The notes beneath the pieces are model-generated. The model was not told the DNA's origin. It did no database searches and was given only the letters and a program-made list of their open reading frames with translations. Below are positions 8,358 to 15,704 of a stretch of DNA of 64,000 nt, in pieces (within the stretch, counting starts at the first letter, position 1; each line of letters begins with the position of its first letter). The position numbers were made by a program, and so were the translations under genes. The stretch is taken from contig JAPCJI010000001.1 of NCBI GenBank assembly GCA_027887005.1, forward strand, positions 248,001 through 312,000, given 5' to 3'. This DNA comes from Nitrososphaerota archaeon (GTDB lineage Archaea; Thermoproteota; Nitrososphaeria; Nitrososphaerales; Gagatemarchaeaceae).

Positions 8358-10829
8358 TCAGTCTCGGCCATTGCTGAGAAGATCCCTCGGAGCTACAGTG
8401 CGGCGTCTCAATCTCAGAATAATCCACGCCACCACCAGAATCAGTATGAGCAAGGCAACAAGAAGAAGGTAGGGCAGTGAGCCCCACTCAGAACCTGAAG
8501 TCGTCGAGCTTGTAGACGACGACGTTGATGATGTCGATGAAGACGTGACCGACGTATGAGTGGTGGAACCGGACGATGTCGTCGCAGTAGTCGAGGTAGA
8601 ACTTGACGAAGTCGTTGAGCTTGTAGACGACGACGTTGATGATGTCGATGAAGACGTGACCGACGTATGAGTGGTGGAACCGGACGATGTCGTCGCAGTA
8701 GTCGAGGTAGAACTTGACGAAGTCGAAGTCGTCGAGGTCGAAGACAACTGCTGATAGTAGTCGTAGGCGAAGACGATGGCCAGATTACCATTGACAGTGG
8801 GGCACGAGGTAGCGGTAACCCATCCTTCCGTCTGCGTAGAACCTGACAATGGATTCGTGGTCGAACAGGTCGCTGAATTGTCGAGCCAGTAGCCTGTCGG
8901 CGTAGTCGTCAGCGGTGATGTATATGCCGCTCCGAACTGGGTAGACGTCAAGGTGGGCGGTGTCGGGGTTCCTCCTCCGACCACGGAATAACTCAAGGTG
9001 TAGAGGAATTGGTGATAGTAGCCCGTCGTGACCGATGCCCCAGCCGACGCCGTTCCAGAAGTCTCTGAGGCTGCCTGCCACCTTTCGACAGTTCCTGGAC
9101 CACCGAGCGGATTGGAGGTGCTCCACCCAGATCCAAAGTCTAGCCACTCTGAGGTCAATGTAGTAGTCTCATTGTATGTTGACTTTGAACCCAGCGAAGT
9201 GAAGGAAAGGGTCGGAGCAGAATAGCCGGTCCCGCCGTTGGCCACAGAATAGGCGAACTGCTCGCTCAACTGGTAGTAGATTACGGCCGAATACGACGGG
9301 CATGTGCCCGGTGATCCACACGTCTGAATAGAAAGTGAAGACGCGCCTGCAGGGCCTTCATAGCGAGTGTTTCCAGCGCTGGGCAGAGATGCTGTAATGG
9401 TACAGGCAGCAGTTGCCTGGACAGTCTGAGTGGACCCGTCCGCAGTTATTGACGCTGGAGAAACGGAGCAGCCCGACAACGTGACTGTGGGAGCCTGAAC
9501 AGATTCAATGAGTGCAATCTGGATAGGCTGGGCCACCATGAGGACTGTTACTGTGAGACTGAACGTTCCCGAGCTGCCTAGGTTATTCGAGTCACCGCCG
9601 TAAGCCGCCTGGATGACGACGCTCCCCGCGCTGGCCCCTGACACCGTCAGAGAGCATGAGCCGGATGCGAGGGTGCACTTGGAGGACGAAGAGAAGTTGA
9701 CTGTGCCCGTGCCAGACTGTGTGAAAGTGACTGTGCCCGTGGGGAGGTAGCCGGTTACTGTCGCGGTGCATGTGGTGGATGAAATAGTGTAGAGCGAAGA
9801 CGAAGGGCAGTTTACAGAGGTCGATGAGGTGTGTATGCTGTCGAGTATCACGGTAACCGTGTTAGATCCAAAATTGCTCACGAACACATCTCCCTTCCCC
9901 GAGTCGTAGGCTACGCCCCAGGGGTTGCTTCCCACATTCACCGTCGCGACGACCGTGTTGCTGGTGGCGGATATCACAGAAACGGTGTTGGAGCCGTAGT
10001 TGGTTACGTACACCTCTCCCTTGCCGGAGTCGTAGGCTAGGCCGTATGGACTGGTTCCGACGTTCACCGTCGCGACGACTGCATTGGTGGTGTCAGATAT
10101 GACGGAGACAGTGTTGGAGTGGGAATTGGCCACGAACAGTTCTCCCTTGCCCGAGTCGTAGGCTAGGCCATTGGGATAAGTCCCCACGTTCACAGTTGCA
10201 ACAACTGTGTTGCTGGTGTCGGATATCACAGAAACGGTGTTGGAGTCGGAATTGGCCACGAACACCTCTCCCTTGCCGGAGTCGTAGGCGAAGTTATGGG
10301 GACCACCCCCCGCGTTCACCGTCGCGACGACCGTGTTGCTGGTGTCGGATATCACAGAAACGGTGTTGGCATCCTCATTGTTCACGAACACCTCTCCCTT
10401 GCCGGAGTCGTAGGCGAAGTTATGGGGACCACCCCCCGCGTTCACCGTCGCGACGACTGAATTGGTGGTGTCCGATATAATGGAGACAATCTTAGAGTTG
10501 TTGTTGGCCACGAACACCTCTCCCTTGCCGGAGTCGTAGACTACGCCGTAGGGACCTGTTCCTACGCCCACTGTCGCGACAACTGTGTTACTGCTATCAG
10601 ATATGACGGAGACAGTGTTGGAGAAGGAATTGGCCACGAACACCTCTCCCTTGCCGGAGTCGTAGGCCGCGCCGTTGGGACTGATTCCCACGTTCACGGT
10701 ACCAACGACCGTCTGCGCGTGTGAAACCGGCACAACTCCGAGAAGGGGGACTAACGCCAGTGATAGCACAACCAGCAACGCAAGCGAGCCGTGACGCACT
10801 TCTGTGCCGCCGTTGAAGGTAATCCTCAC
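8358..10829 (-). CDS. surface YVTN-repeat beta-propeller protein with Ig-like domain and Ser/Thr-rich stalk
   Basis: An 823-residue protein from a GTG start. It has a signal peptide (about 15-38), then seven or so 42-residue YVTN-type propeller repeats (about 40-330; each reads like VVATVNVG...AYDSGKGEVFVAN...SNTVSVISDT). An Ig-like bacterial-type domain follows (about 335-430), then further beta domains with paired cysteines. Next comes a Ser/Thr-rich stalk with a duplicated 37-residue unit, a C-terminal TM helix (about 785-808), and a basic tail (RLRRR). The protein is anchored at the C-terminus with the propeller displayed outside, probably for adhesion or binding. Neighbouring repeats are nearly identical in DNA, implying recent recombination. 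Confidence 0.85.
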   Translation of the reverse strand: MRITFNGGTEVRHGSLALLVVLSLALVPLLGVVPVSHAQTVVGTVNVGISPNGAAYDSGKGEVFVANSFSNTVSVISDSSNTVVATVGVGTGPYGVVYDSGKGEVFVANNNSKIVSIISDTTNSVVATVNAGGGPHNFAYDSGKGEVFVNNEDANTVSVISDTSNTVVATVNAGGGPHNFAYDSGKGEVFVANSDSNTVSVISDTSNTVVATVNVGTYPNGLAYDSGKGELFVANSHSNTVSVISDTTNAVVATVNVGTSPYGLAYDSGKGEVYVTNYGSNTVSVISATSNTVVATVNVGSNPWGVAYDSGKGDVFVSNFGSNTVTVILDSIHTSSTSVNCPSSSLYTISSTTCTATVTGYLPTGTVTFTQSGTGTVNFSSSSKCTLASGSCSLTVSGASAGSVVIQAAYGGDSNNLGSSGTFSLTVTVLMVAQPIQIALIESVQAPTVTLSGCSVSPASITADGSTQTVQATAACTITASLPSAGNTRYEGPAGASSLSIQTCGSPGTCPSYSAVIYYQLSEQFAYSVANGGTGYSAPTLSFTSLGSKSTYNETTTLTSEWLDFGSGWSTSNPLGGPGTVERWQAASETSGTASAGASVTTGYYHQFLYTLSYSVVGGGTPTPPTLTSTQFGAAYTSPLTTTPTGYWLDNSATCSTTNPLSGSTQTEGWVTATSCPTVNGNLAIVFAYDYYQQLSSTSTTSTSSSSTSTTATTSSGSTTHTSVTSSSTSSTSSSTSSTTSSSSTSTTATTSSGSTTHTSVTSSSTSSTSSSTSSTTSGSEWGSLPYLLLVALLILILVVAWIILRLRRRTVAPRDLLSNGRD
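8506..8727. repeat. two tandem copies of a 111-bp unit in the stalk-coding region
   Basis: Copy 1 (8506-8616) and copy 2 (8617 to about 8727) are essentially identical and encode a 37-residue Ser/Thr stalk unit containing SSGSTTHTSVTSS. The period is a multiple of three, so copy-number change would lengthen the stalk in frame. Confidence 0.85.
10135..10700. repeat. near-identical 126-bp propeller repeats
   Basis: The YVTN units recur every 126 bp. A stretch of about 70 bp beginning with acgaacacctctcccttgcc occurs almost unchanged at about 10258 and 10385, and shorter versions recur at 10512 and 10636. DNA identity beyond what the protein requires points to gene conversion or slippage. Confidence 0.75.
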
Positions 10830-10852
10830 CCTAACTAACGAATCTCAGTCTC

Positions 10853-10860
10853 TTTATATG
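10853..10860 (-). promoter_or_regulatory. TATA box for the YVTN gene
   Basis: CATATAAA on the reverse strand, centred about 27 nt before the GTG start at 10829, so the transcript is predicted to be leaderless. Confidence 0.55.
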
Positions 10861-10868
10861 CAATCTGA

Positions 10869-10876
10869 CCTTTATG
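10869..10876 (+). promoter_or_regulatory. possible TATA-like box for small basic ORF
   Basis: CCTTTATG on the forward strand would give a transcript starting near 10900, about 49 nt before the ATG of the 37-residue basic ORF at 10949. It overlaps the upstream region of the divergent YVTN gene. Confidence 0.25.
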
Positions 10877-10948
10877 TCAAATCTGATTTGGCAGACTCTT
10901 CCGATGGCCGGAGGCGCGCGCAGAAAAGGCTGTCGTGTTTGAGCTAAT

Positions 10949-11062
10949 ATGTCTGCGGCACTTCGATCGAAATCTCCTAGTCGGCCCAGGGGAAAGCGGA
11001 AGGCAACCAGAAAGGCGAAGGCCCCGCTCAAGTCCCAGCAGCTAGTAGGTCTGTCTAGGTGA
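10949..11062 (+). CDS. candidate very small basic protein, 37 aa
   Basis: An ATG-started reading of 37 codons encodes a strongly basic peptide beginning MSAALRSKSPSRPRGKRK and continuing with further Lys/Arg-Ala repeats. More than a third of the residues are Lys or Arg, with Ser, Ala and Pro between, like a histone tail or other nucleic-acid-binding segment. It lies in the 370-bp gap between two reverse-strand genes, and no other gene explains this region. A TATA-like box 49 nt before a plausible leader is the only regulatory support. It could be chance, and homologues would decide. Confidence 0.3.
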   Translation: MSAALRSKSPSRPRGKRKATRKAKAPLKSQQLVGLSR

Positions 11063-11199
11063 CTATTTCCTCGGCCATCTCCCCTTGCGACACGAGAATC
11101 GCAGGGAGGTATAGGAACTAAGAAGACAGCGCCTCGACTGGCGTCCCCGCACCTCGCCGGGTCACGCTCTCTCCCCACCCCTTGGTCGCCTATCGCTCG

Positions 11200-11736
11200 T
11201 CATCTGATCCCGGTGTCGATGTTGAAGTCGATGGTGTATGTGCCAGCGACAAACGTTTCATGAACTGGAAAGACCTTGGAGCAGCCCATCCAGCTGCAAT
11301 TGGGCATAGCCAATGTGTAGTTACCTGGGGGCAATGAAATGCCATAATGACCGTCGGAATTTATGATTGCAGTGTAGGCGATTATGTATAGCGGGCAAGC
11401 TCCATTCGCTGGCAGACAGTTCGGGTACTTGTAGAAGCCAAGCTGGTAGCCAGTGATGTTCACGTTGCATGGCTGTCCAGCGGTGCACACCGGAGTCGCA
11501 GGCCCTACAGTTACGATCCCTTGAACAAGCACGCTACACCCAGACAGGCAAGTCTGGATACTGGTGGTCACCGTCGTCGCTGAAGTGGTAATCGTTGATG
11601 TTGAGGTCAGTTGCATTGAGCTGGATGAATTTGTTCCCGACAGTGAAAGTGAAAAATAGCCCATCGTACCCACAATTATGACCACTATGACGGCTAAAGC
11701 CGTTGATGCAGTTGCGATCGCTCTTGTGCGGGACAT
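11200..11736 (-). CDS. membrane-anchored secreted protein with carboxypeptidase-regulatory-like domain
   Basis: The 178-residue protein has an N-terminal TM anchor (about 10-32), a Ser/Thr-rich linker (about 36-60) and an extracellular beta domain. That domain ends with SDGHYGISLPPGNYTLAMPNC, the prealbumin-like strand pattern of carboxypeptidase regulatory-like (CarboxypepD_reg) domains. Six or more cysteines occur in the outer domain and probably form disulfides. It stands alone on the reverse strand next to another surface-protein gene. A binding or structural role at the surface is inference. Confidence 0.6.
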   Translation of the reverse strand: MSRTRAIATASTALAVIVVIIVGTMGYFSLSLSGTNSSSSMQLTSTSTITTSATTVTTSIQTCLSGCSVLVQGIVTVGPATPVCTAGQPCNVNITGYQLGFYKYPNCLPANGACPLYIIAYTAIINSDGHYGISLPPGNYTLAMPNCSWMGCSKVFPVHETFVAGTYTIDFNIDTGIR

Positions 11737-11811
11737 TCGTGTGTGTCTTTTGGTGACTGTAGGTGTATAGTTCTACCGTCTAGAACAACGACCGCATTCT
11801 CGTAAAGGCGC

Positions 11812-13188
11812 ATGCAACTTCTCTCTAATCCAAGGCTAAATAACGCTCCCCTTGCCTGGTCCAAAGGATCACGTGGGCGAATGGGGATTTCACCACATGA
11901 GAGGATGAAGGTTCTCTATGCCACCTGGATGTCGAGACTCACACTCACCCCCAGGGTGAAACTACTCGTCCTTGCCGTTGTGGTCCTCGCGTTCGTACTC
12001 CAGGCCCTCCGGGTCTTTCTCAAGGCATATCCAGTAATGTCGGTGGGAGTCATCCCAGGAAACAACTTCTCCCTCGACTTCGGGTCGTACTACGCCTCCG
12101 GATGGCGGCTCCTCCATAATGCCTCGCAGCTCTATGCCCCTGGCGATGTGAGCGGATACTACCCTCTGGGCCTTAGGCCAACCGACTTCAAATATCTTCC
12201 ATTCTTCTCCTTCTTCATTCTCCCCCTACTGGCACTGGACTACGTTCCGGCTTTGATCGCTTGGAACGTCTTCCAGCTTCTCCTCATGCCCGTCATGGGC
12301 TTGCTCCTCTACAAGGCCTTGAAGAGATTCAACGTTGTCGTAATCGTCGGGGTGCTCTGGGTCGTCCTCCTCCAGCCTCTCCCAATTGGTCCCCATTACA
12401 CGATCAGTTTTTACGATCTGTACACCTCTCAGAGCTACTACTGGCAGTGGGCCGAAGGCCAAGCGAAGGTCTTCATGACCTTCTTGATCATAGCATCTTA
12501 CTACCTTTCAAAGAGTCGCAGGCCCTACCTGGCGGGCCTTGCATACGGACTGGGCTTCTTCGACCCCCGTTTTCCTCTATATGCGATCCCGCTCGTCCTG
12601 CTGGTGAATAGGGGTCAATACAGGAGATTTTCTTCCGCAACCCTGCTGACGCTGATTGCTGGGGACGCAATTCTGCTCTATGATGGCCTGGGTGCCTCTT
12701 TCATGACGATGGTAGAGACTTCCGGGGTAGGCACCCTCTTCTACCAGTACACTTGGATCCCGTTTTACGCCATTGCAGCTCTCACGGCGGTTGAAGGGTT
12801 TGCTTTCATCCACCAAACCTGGCGTCAAAGGTCGAAATCAGCATCGTCTTCGGGCCCCCTGCACAAGCTTCAAGACGGAGTAAGACTTTGGGGGAGGCGT
12901 GAATTCCTACTCCGTTCATTTCAAGTTCAGCCAGCACTTCGACTTCCCACCCGAGCGGGCCTACGAATGGTGCACCGACTACGAACCGGGGGACATCAGG
13001 CTCCAGGGCAAAGATGGGGTCCGGAAGGTCCGATGGGTCAACGAAGACACAATCTTGCTGACAGACACAGACTTCACGGGTGCGAGGGAGGTCGCCAGGC
13101 GGAAGCTCGTCAGGCTATATCCGGAGCGCCTCTCCTGGACAAACACCCGCATCAGCTCCGAAGGGAGACATTCTCAGTTCTTGTATGA
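11812..13188 (+). CDS. GT87-type polytopic mannosyltransferase-like protein; C-terminus probably frameshifted
   Basis: Residues about 45-340 form eight or nine TM helices of the glycosyltransferase-87 (DUF2029) type. These have an Asp-containing first outer loop (FSLDFGSYYASGWRLL) and the later WAEGQAKVFMTFLI and GLAYGLGFFDPRFPLYAIPL segments. Such enzymes move mannose from a polyprenyl donor. After the last helix, from about residue 363, the reading frame runs for 97 codons inside the next gene in another frame and turns into low-complexity Arg/Gly/His sequence. A one-base shift would instead end the gene at the TGA at 12900-12902, overlapping the GTG of the next gene. The true end is therefore probably near 12902. 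Confidence 0.6.
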   Translation: MQLLSNPRLNNAPLAWSKGSRGRMGISPHERMKVLYATWMSRLTLTPRVKLLVLAVVVLAFVLQALRVFLKAYPVMSVGVIPGNNFSLDFGSYYASGWRLLHNASQLYAPGDVSGYYPLGLRPTDFKYLPFFSFFILPLLALDYVPALIAWNVFQLLLMPVMGLLLYKALKRFNVVVIVGVLWVVLLQPLPIGPHYTISFYDLYTSQSYYWQWAEGQAKVFMTFLIIASYYLSKSRRPYLAGLAYGLGFFDPRFPLYAIPLVLLVNRGQYRRFSSATLLTLIAGDAILLYDGLGASFMTMVETSGVGTLFYQYTWIPFYAIAALTAVEGFAFIHQTWRQRSKSASSSGPLHKLQDGVRLWGRREFLLRSFQVQPALRLPTRAGLRMVHRLRTGGHQAPGQRWGPEGPMGQRRHNLADRHRLHGCEGGRQAEARQAISGAPLLDKHPHQLRRETFSVLV

Positions 13189-13360
13189 AGTAGTCGCGGA
13201 GAAGGGAGGGTCTCGCCTCGACTTCACCGGCTCGCAGGTCTTTCTCGGCAAGAAACCATCTTCCGCCAAGCTTGCAACCATGGCTGCCGAACTGGTGAAA
13301 GAAGATTCTGCTACCTGGCGGAACCTTGCCAAGGCCATGGCCAAGGACCTTTCAGGCTAG
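12899..13360 (+). CDS. SRPBCC (START-like) ligand-binding protein
   Basis: A 153-residue protein from a GTG start, with the helix-grip pattern of polyketide-cyclase/START-like proteins. It has an N-terminal strand and helix (FKFSQHFDFPPERAYEWCTDY), a run of antiparallel strands, and a long C-terminal helix (ATMAAELVKEDSATWRNLAKAM). The fold binds hydrophobic ligands, and no catalytic residue can be assigned. It directly follows the GT87 gene, with an expected GTGA stop-start overlap if that gene's frameshift is corrected. A joint role in envelope glycolipid handling is possible. Confidence 0.7.
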   Translation: MNSYSVHFKFSQHFDFPPERAYEWCTDYEPGDIRLQGKDGVRKVRWVNEDTILLTDTDFTGAREVARRKLVRLYPERLSWTNTRISSEGRHSQFLYEVVAEKGGSRLDFTGSQVFLGKKPSSAKLATMAAELVKEDSATWRNLAKAMAKDLSG

Positions 13361-13482
13361 CCCGGCGATGGAGCCTAGACCTTGAATGGAAGACAGGAAC
13401 AGTTGGAGCGCACAACTTACTCGATTGGATGCGCTGATCGCCCCCAGGGGCTCTGGTGCGTCTTCGGGTGATTCCTGAGAGT

Positions 13483-13523
13483 GTTGCGTATCGGGTGATT
13501 CTAACTCCCTGTTGCGTCGCGGG
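13483..13523. repeat. left arm of a 41-bp inverted repeat
   Basis: This arm is the reverse complement of 14108-14148 apart from two compensating single-base indels. The core contains CGGGTGATTCTAACTCCC. The motif TGTTGCGT...CGGGTGAT occurs twice in tandem within it (from 13482 and 13510), and a third CGGGTGATT lies at 13465-13473. The two arms bracket the single gene 13539-14054. Confidence 0.8.
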
Positions 13524-13538
13524 TGATGGTCTCGATGC

Positions 13539-14054
13539 TCAGTAGTGATACGAGATTGAAATTGACTGCAGTGCTGTAAGGCCTGGTGATTGATAGAGAA
13601 AAGCCGAAAGGTTGGTCATTCCCCTGATAACAGGAACGATAGTCCATCCAGGAGTTGTTCGTGGATACGCCCCCGCAGAATAGTCCCACTGTTGATGACC
13701 CGACCCCTCACCGTTGTTATACAACCAAGCGAAGACCAAATAGCCCAGCGTGCTATTCGAAGAGTAGACGGTGACATTGAGGTAGCCTGGAGTCTGCAGG
13801 CTCATGTTATAGGGAAAGCTCCATTGCCACTTATTCGCAACATCACACCCTTGGGGAGAACAGGGTAGAAGAATCACATTTGTTCTTGGTAGCAGAGTCA
13901 CCGAATGACTGAATGTTCCCTTCGCGTTGAGGTCTCCGATTGTGGATTGAGTTTGATAATAGTAGATTGAGAAGCCTGCAACGACCAACACAAGAGCGAC
14001 GGCCAAGGCGATTAGTGGTAGCCGAGGCCTCCTTCCTTCATTGACGTTGCTCAT
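13539..14054 (-). CDS. membrane-anchored extracellular protein bracketed by inverted repeats
   Basis: A 171-residue protein: short cytoplasmic basic start, TM helix (about 13-32), then an extracellular beta-rich domain with a cysteine pair (LLPCSPQGC) and several Asn-sequons. I do not recognise the domain. Strand patterns (YLNVTVYSSNSTLGYLVFAW) suggest a jelly-roll-like sandwich. It is the only gene between the 41-bp inverted repeat arms at 13483-13523 and 14108-14148, and it diverges from tbp. No transposase is present. Confidence 0.55.
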   Translation of the reverse strand: MSNVNEGRRPRLPLIALAVALVLVVAGFSIYYYQTQSTIGDLNAKGTFSHSVTLLPRTNVILLPCSPQGCDVANKWQWSFPYNMSLQTPGYLNVTVYSSNSTLGYLVFAWLYNNGEGSGHQQWDYSAGAYPRTTPGWTIVPVIRGMTNLSAFLYQSPGLTALQSISISYHY

Positions 14055-14107
14055 CTATTGTTCGCTGAAGTAGGCTTAGCCACTTATTCCTTCCCCCTAG
14101 TCCTATT

Positions 14108-14148
14108 CCCGCGAGCAACAGGGAGTTAGAATCACCCGAATACGCAAC
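14108..14148. repeat. right arm of the 41-bp inverted repeat, in the tbp upstream region
   Basis: Reverse complement of 13483-13523 with about 39 matching positions. It lies 54 bp upstream of the reverse-strand gene at 14054 and about 25 bp before the TATA-like CCTATATC of tbp, so it could also act as an operator. Confidence 0.8.
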
Positions 14149-14171
14149 AACCCCGCCCCCAGACCAACCAA

Positions 14172-14179
14172 CTCCTATA
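14172..14179 (+). promoter_or_regulatory. TATA-like box for tbp
   Basis: CCTATATC is centred about 31 nt before the tbp ATG at 14207, giving a very short leader. Confidence 0.4.
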
Positions 14180-14206
14180 TCCACCCTCTTGTCCTGACGC
14201 ATCCCA

Positions 14207-14764
14207 ATGCCCCAAACAAAAGCAATCGTAAGCATCCAGAACGTCGTCGCTTCTGCCTCGATAGACCAGAGGGTCGACCTGAACCTGATAACCAAGAACT
14301 TTGCCGACGTCGAGTATCATCCCGACCAGTTCCCCGGACTGGTATTCAGGCTAAAGGACCCAAAGACCGCCACCCTGGTTTTCAGCTCCGGGAAAATGGT
14401 CTGCACGGGCGCCAAATCGGAGGAGCTGTCAAGAAGGGCGGTGCAAGAGGTCGTCAGGAGGCTGAAGAAGGGGGGCATCCCCATCAAGAACGAGGCAAAG
14501 GTAGAGATACAGAACATCGTGGCATCGGTGGACCTTGGAGGGAAGATTGACCTAGAGGAAGCGGCCAAGAAGTTGCCAAAATCGATGTACGAGCCGGAAC
14601 AGTTCCCCGGCCTGATCCACAGGATGGCTGACCCCAAGACAGTGATACTTATCTTCGCCTCTGGGAAGCTCGTCTGCACTGGAGCTAAGCGGGAGGGCGA
14701 CGTCTACAGGGCCGTGACCAACCTGCACGTGATGCTTGAGGAAAAAGGGCTCATGATCTACTGA
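14207..14764 (+). CDS. tbp: TATA-box-binding protein
   Basis: The 185-residue protein has the two imperfect repeats of the TBP saddle (about 5-90 and 97-182). Each carries the hallmark pattern: IQNVVASASI / IQNIVASVDL, then P-D/E-Q-F-P-G-L-V/I, then a strand ending SGKMVCTGAKS / SGKLVCTGAKR. The length is standard for archaeal TBP. It recruits TFB and RNA polymerase to TATA boxes such as those noted through this window. TFB itself is at the right edge. The upstream region contains one arm of a 41-bp inverted repeat. Confidence 0.97.
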   Translation: MPQTKAIVSIQNVVASASIDQRVDLNLITKNFADVEYHPDQFPGLVFRLKDPKTATLVFSSGKMVCTGAKSEELSRRAVQEVVRRLKKGGIPIKNEAKVEIQNIVASVDLGGKIDLEEAAKKLPKSMYEPEQFPGLIHRMADPKTVILIFASGKLVCTGAKREGDVYRAVTNLHVMLEEKGLMIY

Positions 14765-14894
14765 CGACGCGCGCGGCGATGGGTTTCAGATAGTATTAGT
14801 TTTTGGAACCCGTTCAGGCAGAGGGGCCCCACCGGGCCCATTTCACATTCATTAAGATCAGTGTGTTTCTCAGGCTTTAGAAACGTGTCCCATC

Positions 14895-14902
14895 CTTAAA
14901 TA
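14895..14902 (+). promoter_or_regulatory. TATA-like box for the 14933 gene
   Basis: CTTAAATA is centred about 34 nt before the ATG at 14933. A GGAGG sequence also lies between them at about 14911. Confidence 0.5.
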
Positions 14903-14932
14903 ACTTCACCGGAGGTTTCCTGGCCTAGTAGC

Positions 14933-15475
14933 ATGCAACAGATGCAGGGAAAGTGGGCCTCAAGGTTCATCTCGGCTTCGATTATCCAGGGCTTCATCGC
15001 AGTTATCGTGACCGTCCTTATCGCAGAACCCTTGACCATCTTCGGCATCAACTGGTACTACGCTCCGTCGAAAGTAATCGCTGGGGGCGGGGGCGGGACG
15101 TGGATGTTTACAGGCTACGTCTTGTACCTTATCGTGGGCGTCGTCGCGATGGCAGTCACCGCAGTCTTCTACTCCTACATCGAAGGTACGATGGGTAAGG
15201 TGTACAGCGGACTGACGAACTACCTCGCCTGGGGGCACCTCATCTTCATGAATGTCGGGGTCGCCGGGAGTATGCTCCTGATGATGTGGGGGGGTTACTT
15301 GGCAGGCTGGTCGGGTGCCGCCGTTTCCTCTGGAGGTCTAGGATACACAGGCGGACAGATCCACGTCGCCTATCTCGGCCAACTTGTGAACCCCATCGGC
15401 GCATTGGTCATGCTGGCGGCCCTGGGCGCGGTTCTTGGAGGCCTGGGATATGTTATCAGAAGCAGAATGAAGTAG
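14933..15475 (+). CDS. four-TM membrane protein of unknown family
   Basis: A 180-residue protein with four hydrophobic helices (about 13-36, 55-83, 98-121 and 150-174). The third helix reads LAWGHLIFMNVGVAGSMLLM and contains a histidine and a Gly-rich face, reminiscent of haem- or quinone-interacting helices. There is no second conserved histidine to support that. The Gly-rich loop (VIAGGGGGTWM) lies outside. Coding is supported by a good promoter and strong helix periodicity. It is monocistronic and the function is unknown. Confidence 0.6.
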   Translation: MQQMQGKWASRFISASIIQGFIAVIVTVLIAEPLTIFGINWYYAPSKVIAGGGGGTWMFTGYVLYLIVGVVAMAVTAVFYSYIEGTMGKVYSGLTNYLAWGHLIFMNVGVAGSMLLMMWGGYLAGWSGAAVSSGGLGYTGGQIHVAYLGQLVNPIGALVMLAALGAVLGGLGYVIRSRMK

Positions 15476-15554
15476 TATTCGCTACCGGTCTCTGTTCTTC
15501 TTAAGCGCCGCTCATGTGTGATTCAATTTCCGGACCCGATTGGGGGCGACTCCC

Positions 15555-15625
15555 ATCGGGCCCGCTACATCCCTTCATCAGTTCGTAAGTTGGGGCGCCT
15601 ACCTAGGATGACAAGGCCCGACCTG
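15555..15625. repeat. dispersed intergenic repeat, copy A (upstream of first cyclase)
   Basis: Contains ATCGGGCCCGCT followed by TTGGGGCGCCTACCTAGGATG and ACAAGGCCCG spread over about 70 bp. The same blocks occur in order at 23521-23576 (B), 26764-26833 (C) and, more diverged, 20654-20711 (D). All copies are intergenic. A and C both lie about 75-80 bp before the paralogous cyclase genes. Confidence 0.6.
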
Positions 15626-15704
15626 GGCGCCCGACTTGCAAGAATCTCCCTTGCGACCGTAAATGGCTTTATCCTCCAGTTTTCGCCCCGATTCAAGACC
15701 AACC

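Noticed and set aside
8506-8727. Tandem repeat as CRISPR
   Set aside because: The 111-bp units are in frame inside a coding stalk, with no unique spacers.
10831-11178. 115-codon reverse-strand frame in the gap before the YVTN gene
   Set aside because: Contains the YVTN gene's TATA box and has random composition.
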